This document shows positions 1 to 8,795 of a stretch of 64,000 nt of DNA, in pieces. Each line of letters begins with the position of its first letter. Positions within the stretch are counted from its first letter, which is position 1. A program made the position numbers and the translations under genes. The notes under the pieces were generated by a model, which saw only the letters and a program-made list of their open reading frames with translations, was not told where the DNA came from and searched no databases. Source of the stretch: an uncultured Christensenellaceae bacterium (GTDB lineage Bacteria > Bacillota > Clostridia > Christensenellales > Borkfalkiaceae); contig CAJUSA010000003.1 in the NCBI GenBank assembly GCA_910589015.1, positions 139,683 to 203,682 on the forward strand, written 5' to 3'.

Positions 1-174
1 GATCCGCTTTACGGCTATAAAAAACAGCGGTTCGGTTCCGAAGGGCAGTTTCTGCACGCTTTTCGCATCGGGCTCGATCATCCGCGCACGGGCGAAAGGC
101 TGACGTTTTCCGCGCCGCCGCCCGAACGGTTTGCGCACGTTCTCGAAATTTTAAGGAAGGAAAACAAATCATGA
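1..174 (+). CDS. RluA/RluD-family pseudouridine synthase, C-terminal end (partial)
   Basis: The first 57 codons are the tail of a protein that begins before the window. The frame starts DPLYGYKKQRFG and continues through FLHAFRIGLDHPRTGERLTF, the usual C-terminal pattern of RluA/RluD enzymes, which isomerise uridine to pseudouridine in 23S rRNA. The catalytic Asp and any S4 domain lie outside the window, so the target site cannot be named. The stop TGA overlaps the pyrR start in an ATGA junction, so the two genes are translationally coupled. This neighbour pair is common in Bacillota (family knowledge). Confidence 0.85.
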   Translation, partial: DPLYGYKKQRFGSEGQFLHAFRIGLDHPRTGERLTFSAPPPERFAHVLEILRKENKS

Positions 175-692
175 CCGTGTTGGAAGAAATCGAGCTGCGC
201 CGCATGATCCGCCGCCTTGCCATGCAAGCCGTGGAATGCGCGGGCGGAACGGAAAATCTCGCGCTTGTGGGGATCCGTACGCGGGGCGTCGTTCTCGCTA
301 AGAGGCTGCAACAGGAAATATTTGCCGCCGAGGGGGTGAGCGTGCCGCTCGGCATTCTCGATATCGCGCTTTACCGCGATGATTTGTTGACGGGCGGGTG
401 CGACGCCGTGTTCAAGGGCAGCGAAATTTCCTTTCCGTTAGAGGGCAAAACGGTGATTTTGTGCGACGACGTTTTGTATACGGGCAGAACGGTGCGCGCC
501 GCGCTTGCCGCCTTGGCGGGCGTGGGACGGGCGGACCGCGTGAAACTCTTTTGCCTCATCGACAGAGGGCATCGGGAACTGCCGTTCCGCGCGGAAGGCG
601 TGGGCAAAAGCGTGCCGAGCGGGAAAAATGAGAAAATCGTTGTGCATTTTCGGGAAACGGACGGCGAAGATTGCGTGCTTTTGTTAAAATAA
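171..692 (+). CDS. pyrR: PyrR, bifunctional pyr operon RNA-binding regulator / uracil phosphoribosyltransferase
   Basis: The 173-residue length is normal for PyrR. The PRPP-binding loop VILCDDVLYTGRT lies near residues 93-106, and the N-terminal segment LVGIRTRGVVLAKRL is typical. The family binds pyr mRNA leaders in response to UMP and has uracil phosphoribosyltransferase activity; both roles are taken from the family. The start is the ATG that overlaps the upstream stop, preceded by AAGGAAGG. No pyr biosynthesis genes follow, so any regulation acts on pyr transcripts elsewhere. A sigma-A promoter for the next gene begins 3 bp after the stop. Confidence 0.95.
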   Translation: MTVLEEIELRRMIRRLAMQAVECAGGTENLALVGIRTRGVVLAKRLQQEIFAAEGVSVPLGILDIALYRDDLLTGGCDAVFKGSEISFPLEGKTVILCDDVLYTGRTVRAALAALAGVGRADRVKLFCLIDRGHRELPFRAEGVGKSVPSGKNEKIVVHFRETDGEDCVLLLK

Positions 693-695
693 TGC

Positions 696-724
696 TTGCA
701 AAATCGCAATCGGTTTGATATAAT
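696..724 (+). promoter_or_regulatory. Sigma-A type promoter for the small membrane protein
   Basis: A -35 box TTGCAA (696-701), a 17-bp spacer and a -10 box TATAAT (719-724) lie in the short gap after pyrR and ahead of the gene at 766. Confidence 0.7.
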
Positions 725-765
725 AATGCAGGAAAACGAAAAGAAAACAAAAAGGAGTAACTCTT

Positions 766-1104
766 ATGGCAAAGAAAAAGCAAAACAAGCAGAGAAGAGA
801 GCGCACTTACGACGTCGTCAACCTGTGCGCATGTATTGCGCTGTTCATTACGGCGTTCTTGTTTTTAACGCGTTGGATCATCAGTTTGTTTGACTTTGCT
901 GCGTTAAACAGCATTGTAAGCATTCTCGATTTGGTTGCGCAAATTGCGTTGCTCGTGGCAATTGCGTTTCCCGCTTACCGTCATGTGCGCGGTTGCACGA
1001 ATAACCGCAGAGCGTGGAAAACCTGTTATTGGATCGCACTTGTCGTTTATATCCTTGTCGTGTTCCTCGGTTTCGGTTTCGGGATCACGGGTTTCAAATT
1101 TTAA
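766..1104 (+). CDS. Small integral membrane protein of unknown function
   Basis: A 112-residue protein with a very basic N-terminus (MAKKKQNKQRRER) followed by three hydrophobic stretches, near residues 20-40, 50-68 and 86-108. It is therefore predicted to sit in the cytoplasmic membrane with the basic end inside. An AAAAGGAG ribosome site precedes the ATG. I do not recognise the family. It has its own promoter upstream and a hairpin terminator downstream, so it is probably monocistronic. Confidence 0.7.
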   Translation: MAKKKQNKQRRERTYDVVNLCACIALFITAFLFLTRWIISLFDFAALNSIVSILDLVAQIALLVAIAFPAYRHVRGCTNNRRAWKTCYWIALVVYILVVFLGFGFGITGFKF

Positions 1105-1109
1105 CGGTG

Positions 1110-1137
1110 AAAGCGGCTTTTACAGTCGCTTTTTCTT
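1110..1137 (+). terminator. Probable intrinsic terminator after the small membrane protein
   Basis: An 8-bp stem (1110-1117 with 1125-1132, one G-U pair) is followed by a T-rich run. It is moderately strong, lies 6 bp after the stop and precedes der. Confidence 0.55.
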
Positions 1138-1173
1138 ATTGTAAGGCAAGGCGCAGTCGCGCGAGGTGTAAAT

Positions 1174-2481
1174 ATGTTACCCATTGTAGCTATCGTGGGG
1201 CGCCCCAACGTGGGCAAGAGTACTTTTTTCAATAAAGTCGCAGGGCGGAAGATTTCCATTACGGAAAACCGCCCCGGCGTCACGCGCGACCGCGTTACGG
1301 CGCAGGCGGAATGGCAGGGCAAGCCGTTTACGCTTGTCGATACGGGCGGCATCGAACTCAAAAGCGACGACGTTTTATGGCGGCAGATCGCCGCGCAGGC
1401 GAAAATCGCCGTTGAAACGGCGGACGTCATTTTGTTTATGACCGACGTGCGCGAGGGGATCACCTCGTCCGATTACGACGTGGCGGATTTTCTGCGCCGC
1501 AGCGGTAAAAACGTCGTGCTCGTCGTCAATAAGTTAGACGATTATTCGCCCGATAAGCTCTTCGAGTTCTATTCGCTCGGGCTGGGCGAACCCTTCGGGG
1601 TCTCTTCCGAACATTCGCGCGGCATCGGCGACGTGCTCGATAAGGCGGTGGAACTCTTTCCGCGCAACGAAGCGGTCGAGGATGCTTCGCTCAAAATCGC
1701 TGTTGTGGGGAAACCCAACGCGGGGAAAAGTTCGCTCGTCAACAAACTTCTGGGGCAGGAACGCTCGATCGTCACCCCGATCGCGGGCACGACGCGCGAC
1801 GCGATCGACACCCGTTTTACGCGCGGCGAAAAAGAGTATACCATTATCGATACGGCGGGTATCCGCCGCAAACGTTCGGTCGAGGACGACGTGGAATATT
1901 ATTCGGTTCTGCGCGCGTTCGACGCCGTGCGCCGCGCCGACGTCGTATTGCTTGTCGTCGACAGTCAGCAGGGACTGACCGAGCAGGACGTCAAGATCAT
2001 CGGTTACGTCCATGAACAGGGCAAGCCCTCGGTCGTCGTCATGAATAAATGGGATCTGATCGAAAAGGATACCCATACCATGAAAACGTTCGAGGATAAG
2101 CTCAAAGAAGACCTCAAATTCATGGATTATTTCAAATCGGTTTATATTTCCGCCATGACGGGGCAGCGCGTGGAAAAAATCCTTTCGGCTGCCGAAGAGG
2201 TGTACGAGCATGCAGGGTTCCGCGTGCAGACGGGCGTGCTCAACGACGTGCTTTCCGACGCCGTGCGCATTTCCGAACCGCCTTCGTATTTAGGGCGGCG
2301 GCTCAAACTCTATTACGCGGCGCAGGTGAGCGTGTATCCGCCCGCGTTCGCGTTGCAGGTCAACGACGAAACGCTCATGCACTTTTCCTATGAACGGTAT
2401 CTCGAAAACGCGATCCGCAAGGCATTCGATTTTTCGGGCACGCCGATCCGGATTTTCGTAAGAAGCAAAAAGGACGAGTAA
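1174..2481 (+). CDS. der: Der (EngA), double-domain GTPase for 50S ribosome assembly
   Basis: A 435-residue protein with two tandem Era-type GTPase domains and a C-terminal KH-like domain, the full Der architecture. Domain 1 shows GRPNVGKS (residues 9-16), DTGG and NKLD. Domain 2 shows GKPNAGKS (about 179-186), DTAG and NKWD. The family works in large-subunit maturation and is usually essential. The start has GAGGTG upstream. The stop is 1 bp from the plsY start, so the two are probably cotranscribed, an arrangement seen in many Bacillota. Confidence 0.97.
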   Translation: MLPIVAIVGRPNVGKSTFFNKVAGRKISITENRPGVTRDRVTAQAEWQGKPFTLVDTGGIELKSDDVLWRQIAAQAKIAVETADVILFMTDVREGITSSDYDVADFLRRSGKNVVLVVNKLDDYSPDKLFEFYSLGLGEPFGVSSEHSRGIGDVLDKAVELFPRNEAVEDASLKIAVVGKPNAGKSSLVNKLLGQERSIVTPIAGTTRDAIDTRFTRGEKEYTIIDTAGIRRKRSVEDDVEYYSVLRAFDAVRRADVVLLVVDSQQGLTEQDVKIIGYVHEQGKPSVVVMNKWDLIEKDTHTMKTFEDKLKEDLKFMDYFKSVYISAMTGQRVEKILSAAEEVYEHAGFRVQTGVLNDVLSDAVRISEPPSYLGRRLKLYYAAQVSVYPPAFALQVNDETLMHFSYERYLENAIRKAFDFSGTPIRIFVRSKKDE

Positions 2482-2482
2482 C

Positions 2483-3220
2483 GTGGAACTGACTTTTTCC
2501 CGGCTTTGGTACTGGCTTTTGTTGATCGCCGTCGTCTGCTATTTTATCGGTTGTTTCAACTTCGCCGTGATCATCGCCAAAACTAAAAAGAAAGACGTGC
2601 ACAAAATCGGCAGCGGCAACCCCGGCACCATGAACGTCAGCCGCGAATTCGGGCTGAAAGTGGGGCTTTTGAATTTTCTGCTCGACGCCTGCAAGGGCGG
2701 CGTGCCCGCGCTTGTTTGCTTTTTTTTGTTCAAGGGATATTATTTTGCGGGAACGCAGGTGGCGGTTTCCGATTTTATCCGCTATTTTTGCGGCGTGTTC
2801 GTCATCATCGGGCATATCTATCCCGTTACGATGAAGTTTAAGGGCGGAAAGGGCATTGCCTCGACGCTCGGGCTGTTCTGGTTCTGCCTTTCGTGCGAAA
2901 CACCGTGGAATATCCTGTTCGGGCTTTTGTTCCTCGTGTTCGTCGTGTTGCTCTATATCGGGCTGACCGAATGGGGCTCGATGGGTTCGCTGTTGGGTGT
3001 TTCGGGATTTTCGGTATGGCAGGGGCTGATCTTCTTTTTGCGGTACGAAAGCGTGATCGGGAACGGCTGGGTGATCGGCATGTTTATGCTGTTGCTTGCG
3101 CTGAACTTCCTCACCTGGTTCGCGCACCGCAAAAACCTCGTGCGCCTTTATGCGGGCGAAGAGCACCGCACTTCCATTCGCAAGCTCAAAAAGGGCAAAC
3201 GCGGCATGAATAATATGTAA
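2483..3220 (+). CDS. plsY: PlsY, acyl-phosphate:glycerol-3-phosphate acyltransferase
   Basis: A polytopic membrane protein of 245 residues that starts at GTG directly after der. The PlsY signatures are present: GSGNPGTMN in the first cytosolic loop, LLDACKGG in the second, and GHIYPVTMKFKGGKGIAS in the third. The enzyme transfers an acyl group from acyl-phosphate to glycerol-3-phosphate, the first step of phospholipid synthesis. It is longer than the usual roughly 200 residues, because of longer loops around residues 125-150 and a basic tail (KLKKGKRG). Confidence 0.93.
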   Translation: MELTFSRLWYWLLLIAVVCYFIGCFNFAVIIAKTKKKDVHKIGSGNPGTMNVSREFGLKVGLLNFLLDACKGGVPALVCFFLFKGYYFAGTQVAVSDFIRYFCGVFVIIGHIYPVTMKFKGGKGIASTLGLFWFCLSCETPWNILFGLLFLVFVVLLYIGLTEWGSMGSLLGVSGFSVWQGLIFFLRYESVIGNGWVIGMFMLLLALNFLTWFAHRKNLVRLYAGEEHRTSIRKLKKGKRGMNNM

Positions 3221-3231
3221 AATCCGATTGA

Positions 3232-3267
3232 AAAAGCCGCCTGCGGTATGCACTGCAGGCGGCTTTT
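3232..3267. terminator. Bidirectional intrinsic terminator between plsY and gpmI
   Basis: A perfect 13-bp stem (3232-3244 with 3255-3267) with a 10-nt loop. The AAAA/TTTT flanks make it work on both strands. It separates the convergent plsY and gpmI genes. Confidence 0.9.
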
Positions 3268-3285
3268 CGTTGATCGGAAAAGCAA

Positions 3286-4836
3286 TTATTTGATCAGGCT
3301 CTTTCCCGTCATTTCTTCGGGAACGGGCACGCCCATGACCGTTAACAGGGTGGGGGCGAGGTCGGCGAGAATGCCGTCCGTGCGCAGTGTAGCGTTCTTG
3401 TATTGTTCCGAAATCAGCACGACGGGCACGGGGTTGGTGGTGTGCGCCGTAAAGGGCGAACCGTCGGTTTCGAGCATTTTATCGGCGTTGCCGTGGTCGG
3501 CGGTCAAAAGCGCGCTGCCGCCCATGCTCAGGATCTGGTCGACGACGCGCTGCACGCATTCGTCCACCGTGTGCACGGCTTTCACCGCGGCGGGGATCAC
3601 GCCCGTATGCCCCACCATGTCGCAGTTGGCGAAGTTCAGAATCATCACGTCGTATTCGCCCGTTTTGAGTTCTTCGATCACGCGGTCGGTCACTTCGTAA
3701 GCCGACATTTCGGGTTGAAGGTCGTAGGTCGCGACCTTGGGCGAATTGATGAGCACGCGCGTTTCGCCCTCGTTGGGCTGTTCTACGCCGCCGTTGAAGA
3801 AGAAGGTGACGTGCGCGTATTTCTCGGTTTCGGCGATGCGCAGTTGCTTTTTGCCGAGTTTGGCAAGATATTCGCCCAACGTATTGTTGAGGCTCTGTTT
3901 GGGGAAGGCGATCTCAACGTGTTCGAATGCGGCGTCGTACACGGTAAAGCACACATAAACGGGCGCAAGGTAACCCGTTTTGCGCTCGAACGCCGTACCT
4001 TTGGGAACGACGAACTGTTCCTGCGTAAACGCACGCGTGATCTCGCGGGCGCGGTCGGGGCGGAAGTTGAAAAAGACGACGCTGTCGTTTTGCTTGATGA
4101 GGGCTACGGGCTTGCCGTGCTCGGTGATATTGGTGGGCAGGATAAATTCGTCGGTGACGCCTGCGGCATAAGAATCTTCGAGCGCTTTCACGGGGTCTTC
4201 CGCTTGCACGCCGTTGCCGATTGTGAGCATATCGTAAGCCTTTTCCACGCGGTCCCAGTTGTTATCGCGATCCATGGCGTAATATCTGCCCGCGAGCGAG
4301 GCGATCTTGCCGTAACCGAGTTTTTTCATCTCGTTTTGCAATTCTTTGACAAATCCCGCGCCCGAGGTGGGGGAAACGTCGCGCCCGTCCATGAAGCCGT
4401 GCACATAGCACTCTTTCACACCGCGTTCTTTCGCCATTTTCAGAAGGGCGAACAGGTGGGTGATATGGGAATGCACTCCGCCGTCGGAAAGCAATCCGAA
4501 AAGGTGTAAGTTCTTATGATTTTTGACGGCGTTGTCCATCGCCGCAAGCAGGGCGGGATTGGTAAAAAAGTCGCCGTCGCCGATGGCTTTCGTGATCTTG
4601 GTCAGATCCTGATAAACAATGCGCCCCGCGCCCATATTGAGGTGCCCGACTTCGGAATTGCCCATCTGTCCGTCGGGCAGTCCGACCGAAAGCCCGCTTG
4701 CGCCGAGCGTGGCGGAAGGGTAGTTCTTTTGCAGGGCGGCAACGTTTTTGCTGCCGTCCATTGAAATGGCGTTTCCTTTTTGTTCGGCGTTTAATCCGTA
4801 GCCGTCCATAATAATGATTGCGTAAGGAGTTTTCAT
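3286..4836 (-). CDS. gpmI: GpmI, 2,3-bisphosphoglycerate-independent phosphoglycerate mutase
   Basis: A 516-residue cytoplasmic glycolytic enzyme that interconverts 3- and 2-phosphoglycerate. The N-terminus (IIMDGYGL) supplies metal ligands, GNSEVGHLNMGAGR holds the catalytic Ser, and TADHGNADKM is the C-terminal metal site. I start at the ATG at 4836 (MKTPYAIIIMDGYG), preceded by AAAGAGGT, rather than at an in-frame ATG 90 bp upstream, because the upstream residues do not fit the family and lie over the promoter. It is the only convincing minus-strand gene in the window. Confidence 0.95.
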   Translation of the reverse strand: MKTPYAIIIMDGYGLNAEQKGNAISMDGSKNVAALQKNYPSATLGASGLSVGLPDGQMGNSEVGHLNMGAGRIVYQDLTKITKAIGDGDFFTNPALLAAMDNAVKNHKNLHLFGLLSDGGVHSHITHLFALLKMAKERGVKECYVHGFMDGRDVSPTSGAGFVKELQNEMKKLGYGKIASLAGRYYAMDRDNNWDRVEKAYDMLTIGNGVQAEDPVKALEDSYAAGVTDEFILPTNITEHGKPVALIKQNDSVVFFNFRPDRAREITRAFTQEQFVVPKGTAFERKTGYLAPVYVCFTVYDAAFEHVEIAFPKQSLNNTLGEYLAKLGKKQLRIAETEKYAHVTFFFNGGVEQPNEGETRVLINSPKVATYDLQPEMSAYEVTDRVIEELKTGEYDVMILNFANCDMVGHTGVIPAAVKAVHTVDECVQRVVDQILSMGGSALLTADHGNADKMLETDGSPFTAHTTNPVPVVLISEQYKNATLRTDGILADLAPTLLTVMGVPVPEEMTGKSLIK

Positions 4837-4864
4837 AAATACCTCTTTGATTTTGATCGTATCT

Positions 4865-4893
4865 ATTATAAATTTTTTTATCGGATTTTGCAA
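4865..4893 (-). promoter_or_regulatory. Sigma-A type promoter of gpmI
   Basis: On the minus strand, TTGCAA (4888-4893), a 17-bp spacer and TATAAT (4865-4870) lie about 30 bp upstream of the gpmI start. Confidence 0.75.
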
Positions 4894-4970
4894 GCTATCG
4901 CGCGGAATTTTTGAAAAATCAAGCAAAATCGGCGCGAAAAATTTTACGCCCGCAAATTACGTTCAAACAG

Positions 4971-4999
4971 TTGCAATTTTTTTTATTTTACGTTACACT
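4971..4999 (+). promoter_or_regulatory. Sigma-A type promoter of the alpha-galactosidase operon
   Basis: TTGCAA (4971-4976), a 17-bp spacer and TACACT (4994-4999), about 26 bp upstream of the start at 5026. Confidence 0.65.
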
Positions 5000-5025
5000 A
5001 TTCGGCGGGGGAAAGGATATTATTT

Positions 5026-7197
5026 ATGATTTGTTTTAACGAAAAAAACAAGACGTTTCATCTCACGGGCAAGCGCTTTTCGTATATCTTTTATGTCAAC
5101 GCAGCGGGCTTTTTGCAGAACGTGCATTACGGCGCCAAGGTGGAAGAGGGCGATATCGCCTATCTGATCGCGCACCGCGCCAAATCGCACGCGCCTAATC
5201 CCGATAGTATGAATTGCGATATGGCGCTCAATGAAATGCCTTCGGAATTTTCTCCTTACGGGCGCGGCGACTACCGCGAACCGACGGCGATCGTTCTTCG
5301 TCGGGACGGCGCGCGCATGAGTCGTTTGCGTTATGTTTCGCATAAGATCTTCGACGGCGTACCCGAAGTAAAGGGTATGCCGCACGCGCGCGGCGGCGGG
5401 CGCACGCTTGCCGTGACGCTGAAAGACGACTGTTCCTCGCTCGAAACAATCCTTCATTATACGGTGTGGGACGAGAGCGACGTGCTCGTGCGTAACGCCG
5501 AATACGTCAACGCGGGCAAGGAAAGCGTCGTGCTCGAAAAGGCTTATTCCTTCTGCTGCGATCTGCCCGAGGGCGATTATTCGCTTTTGCGGTTGTGGGG
5601 GCACTGGGCGCGGGAACGTTATCCCGAAACCGTGCCGCTCGGGCACGGGGTCACGCGGTTGCAATCGCTTAGGGGCGCGTCGTCGCATCAGATGAATCCG
5701 TTTACGGCGCTGCTTGCAAAAGATTGCGCCGAAGAGCACGGCGAATGTTACGGCGTGCAACTTATTTACAGCGGATCGTTTGCGCTCACCGCCGAAAAGT
5801 CGCCCGTCGATACCGTGCGCTTACAGGGCGGCATTCAGGATATCGGTTTCAGCATGCAGCTCGGCGGCGGCGAAACCTTTGTCACGCCGCAGGCGATGCT
5901 CACCTATTCGGACGAGGGCACGGGGGGCATGTCGCGCAGTATCCACGATTTTATCCGCGAACAGATCGTTCGCCCCGATTGCGTCTATCGGCGCCGTCCC
6001 ATACTCGTAAACAACTGGGAAGCGACTTACTTCGATTTCGACAACGAAAAATTATTCGCCATCATCGACGAAGCGGCGCGGCTTGGGATCGATACCTTCG
6101 TGCTCGACGACGGCTGGTTCGGCAAGCGGAACGACGATCGTTCGGGTCTGGGCGACTGGTTCGTAAACGAGAACAAACTGCAAGGCGGTTTGAAAACGGT
6201 CATCGACCGTTGTAAGAAGAACGGGCTGAAATTCGGGCTGTGGTTCGAACCCGAGATGATTTCCGAGGACAGCGATCTTTACCGCGCGCACCCCGATTTG
6301 GCGATCAAAAAAGAGGGCGTCAAACCCGTTTGCGGCAGACATCAGCTTGTGCTCGATTTTACGCGCAAAGAGATCGTCGATCATGTTTTCGGGGTAGTGA
6401 GCAAGGTATTGCGCGAAAACGATATCTCTTACGTCAAGTGGGATATGAACCGCAATATCACCGAGGTATATTCCGCGGCGTTGCCGCCCGAAAAGCAGGG
6501 CGAGTTTATGCATCGTTACATATTGGGCGTATATGATTTGGCGGAGCGGCTGACGGCGGCGTTCCCGCACGTCTTTTTCGAAGGGTGCGCGGGCGGCGGC
6601 GGAAGATTCGACGCCGGATCGCTCTACTACTTCCCGCAGTTCTGGACGAGCGACGACACCGACGCTTACGAGCGCACGAAAATACAGTGGGGCACCTCGT
6701 ATGCCTATCCGCTGAGCGCGATGAGCTGTCACGTTTCCGTCTGCCCCAATCACCAGACGCAGCGCAGTACGCCTTTCGAAACGCGCGGGGTGATCGCGTC
6801 GCTCGGGGCAACGGGCTATGAACTCGATTTGTCGAAAATGTCGCAAGAGGATAAGGAAAAGACGAAAGCGCAGATCGCCGCGTACAAAGAGATCGACGAG
6901 CTTGTGCTCAAAGGCGATCTCTACCGCCTGAGCAATCCGTTCGAAAACAATTATTTCTGCGAAATGCTTGTCAGCAAGGATAAGAATAAAGCCTACGTCG
7001 CGGGCGAACGCGCGCACGGTTGTCCGTGCGATTACGATAAAACTCTTCGCCTGTACGGACTCGACGAAAAGAAAATCTATTTTATCCGCGAACTGGACAT
7101 AACGGCGAGCGGCAAAGCGCTTTGTACGGCGGGGCTGAATTTCCCCCGCCTGCCCGACTTCGGCGGCTGGGTATGGCACGTCGAGGAGGTACACTGA
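5026..7197 (+). CDS. Alpha-galactosidase, glycoside hydrolase family 36
   Basis: A 723-residue protein without a signal peptide, so cytoplasmic. It follows the GH36 plan of an N-terminal beta-sandwich, a (beta/alpha)8 barrel and a C-terminal beta domain. DDGWFGKRNDD opens the barrel, KWDMNR (Asp near residue 473) carries the nucleophile, and WTSDDTDAYER (near 542) the acid/base Asp. The family removes alpha-1,6-galactose from raffinose-type sugars and galactomannan fragments. It is followed after 1 bp by a GH13 gene, which suggests one unit for alpha-linked oligosaccharides. No transporter is adjacent. Confidence 0.93.
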   Translation: MICFNEKNKTFHLTGKRFSYIFYVNAAGFLQNVHYGAKVEEGDIAYLIAHRAKSHAPNPDSMNCDMALNEMPSEFSPYGRGDYREPTAIVLRRDGARMSRLRYVSHKIFDGVPEVKGMPHARGGGRTLAVTLKDDCSSLETILHYTVWDESDVLVRNAEYVNAGKESVVLEKAYSFCCDLPEGDYSLLRLWGHWARERYPETVPLGHGVTRLQSLRGASSHQMNPFTALLAKDCAEEHGECYGVQLIYSGSFALTAEKSPVDTVRLQGGIQDIGFSMQLGGGETFVTPQAMLTYSDEGTGGMSRSIHDFIREQIVRPDCVYRRRPILVNNWEATYFDFDNEKLFAIIDEAARLGIDTFVLDDGWFGKRNDDRSGLGDWFVNENKLQGGLKTVIDRCKKNGLKFGLWFEPEMISEDSDLYRAHPDLAIKKEGVKPVCGRHQLVLDFTRKEIVDHVFGVVSKVLRENDISYVKWDMNRNITEVYSAALPPEKQGEFMHRYILGVYDLAERLTAAFPHVFFEGCAGGGGRFDAGSLYYFPQFWTSDDTDAYERTKIQWGTSYAYPLSAMSCHVSVCPNHQTQRSTPFETRGVIASLGATGYELDLSKMSQEDKEKTKAQIAAYKEIDELVLKGDLYRLSNPFENNYFCEMLVSKDKNKAYVAGERAHGCPCDYDKTLRLYGLDEKKIYFIRELDITASGKALCTAGLNFPRLPDFGGWVWHVEEVH

Positions 7198-7198
7198 C

Positions 7199-8782
7199 TT
7201 GGAACGGAAACCGTATCTCGATTGGATCGTCTATCAGATTTACCCGCGCAGCTTTTGCGACGCAAACGGCGACGGCGTGGGCGATTTGAACGGAATCACG
7301 CAAAAACTCGATTATCTCAAAGAGCTGGGCGTAAACGCCGTGTGGCTTTCGCCCTGCTATAAAAGCCCGAATTGCGATAACGGTTACGATATTTCCGATT
7401 ACCGCGATATCATGGACGAATTCGGCACGTTAGACGATTGGAAACGCATGATCGGCGAAATGCACGCGCGGGGCATCAAACTGATCATGGATTTTGTCGC
7501 CAATCACACTTCGAGCGAGCACAAATGGTTCAAAGAGGCGCGTTCCTCGCGCGACAATCCTTATCACGATTATTATATCTGGCGCGACAGCGTGCCGAAC
7601 GATTGGCAGTCGTGTTTTCTCGGCAGCGCGTGGGAGTATAACCGCCCGACGGGGGAATATTATCTGCATTCGTTTGCAATCGGACAGCCCGATTTGAATT
7701 GGGAAAATCCGAAGGTTCGCGAAGAAATGCGCGCCGTCGTCGATTATTGGGCGGATTTGGGCGTGGACGGATTCCGCTGCGACGTGTTGGATTATATCGC
7801 CAAAGATTTTGAAAACGGCTTGATGAACAACGGCCCCAAAATCCATGAATATATCAAGGAACTGTTCGGGCGCGATAAAGTGAAACGGCTCTTTACCGTG
7901 GGCGAGTGTTCGATGGGCGAAGACAAAATCGCCGATTTCTGCGGCGCGAACCGAGATGAATTGAAATGTATTTTTCAATTCGATCATATCGGATTGGGCA
8001 GAACGGGCGATAAGTTCGAGCGGGCGGAACGCGATATCGACGGATTGCGCAACACGCTTGTAAAATGGCAGTATTTTACCGAACGAAACAATTTGCTCTA
8101 CACGCTGTTTACCGATAATCACGATCAGGCGCATTTTATTTCGCGCGGCGGAGACGACGGAGAAAAACGCTACGAAACCGCGACGATGTACGCCGCCATG
8201 TTCTATTTGTTGAAGGGAACGCCGTTTCTCTATCAGGGCATCGAATTCGGTACGCCCGATCCGCATTATGACGCGTTAAGTGATTTCAACGACGTGGAAA
8301 CGTATAACTATTACGACGCCTATCAAGGCAAACTGAAAAAAGAAGAATTGCTCGCGCGCATCAACTTCGGCAGCCGCGATAACGTGCGCCGTCCGCTGTG
8401 TTGGGACAACTCGAAAAATTACGGCTTTTCTTCCGCCGATAAAACGTGGATCGCACTGCACAGCCGCGGAGCGGAAGTCAACCTTGCGCAAGACCGAAAC
8501 AATACGAAATCGGTGTTTGAATTTTATAAACGGTTGCTTGCTCTGCGCAGCGGCAGCGATGCGGCAAAGTACGGCGTGTTTGAGGACAGAACGCAGGGGA
8601 ACGGCTATTTTGCCTATACGAGAACGTATCAGGGCGAACAGCTGCTCGTCGTTTACAATTTTGAACAGGAAAAAGAAATAACGGGCTTGCCCGACTGTGA
8701 ATACGTACTCGGCAACGCTTTGCCGCGTCGGGCGAACGGAAGGTATGGCGCGTTTGAAACGGCGGTTTTCCGCAAAAGGTAA
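7199..8782 (+). CDS. Alpha-glucosidase / oligo-1,6-glucosidase, GH13
   Basis: A 527-residue cytoplasmic GH13 enzyme. The conserved regions are DFVANHTS, GVDGFRCDVLDY (nucleophile Asp near residue 196), TVGECS (acid/base Glu near 235) and LFTDNHDQ. The N-terminal pattern WWK-like YQIYPRSFCDANGDGVGDL is that of GH13 subfamily 31 type oligo-1,6-glucosidases. The start is TTG, chosen because GAGGAGGT lies just upstream and the protein begins normally there. It is coupled to the preceding GH36 gene and probably splits alpha-glucosyl remnants of the same sugars. Confidence 0.9.
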   Translation: MERKPYLDWIVYQIYPRSFCDANGDGVGDLNGITQKLDYLKELGVNAVWLSPCYKSPNCDNGYDISDYRDIMDEFGTLDDWKRMIGEMHARGIKLIMDFVANHTSSEHKWFKEARSSRDNPYHDYYIWRDSVPNDWQSCFLGSAWEYNRPTGEYYLHSFAIGQPDLNWENPKVREEMRAVVDYWADLGVDGFRCDVLDYIAKDFENGLMNNGPKIHEYIKELFGRDKVKRLFTVGECSMGEDKIADFCGANRDELKCIFQFDHIGLGRTGDKFERAERDIDGLRNTLVKWQYFTERNNLLYTLFTDNHDQAHFISRGGDDGEKRYETATMYAAMFYLLKGTPFLYQGIEFGTPDPHYDALSDFNDVETYNYYDAYQGKLKKEELLARINFGSRDNVRRPLCWDNSKNYGFSSADKTWIALHSRGAEVNLAQDRNNTKSVFEFYKRLLALRSGSDAAKYGVFEDRTQGNGYFAYTRTYQGEQLLVVYNFEQEKEITGLPDCEYVLGNALPRRANGRYGAFETAVFRKR

Positions 8783-8795
8783 AAGAGGTTAGTTT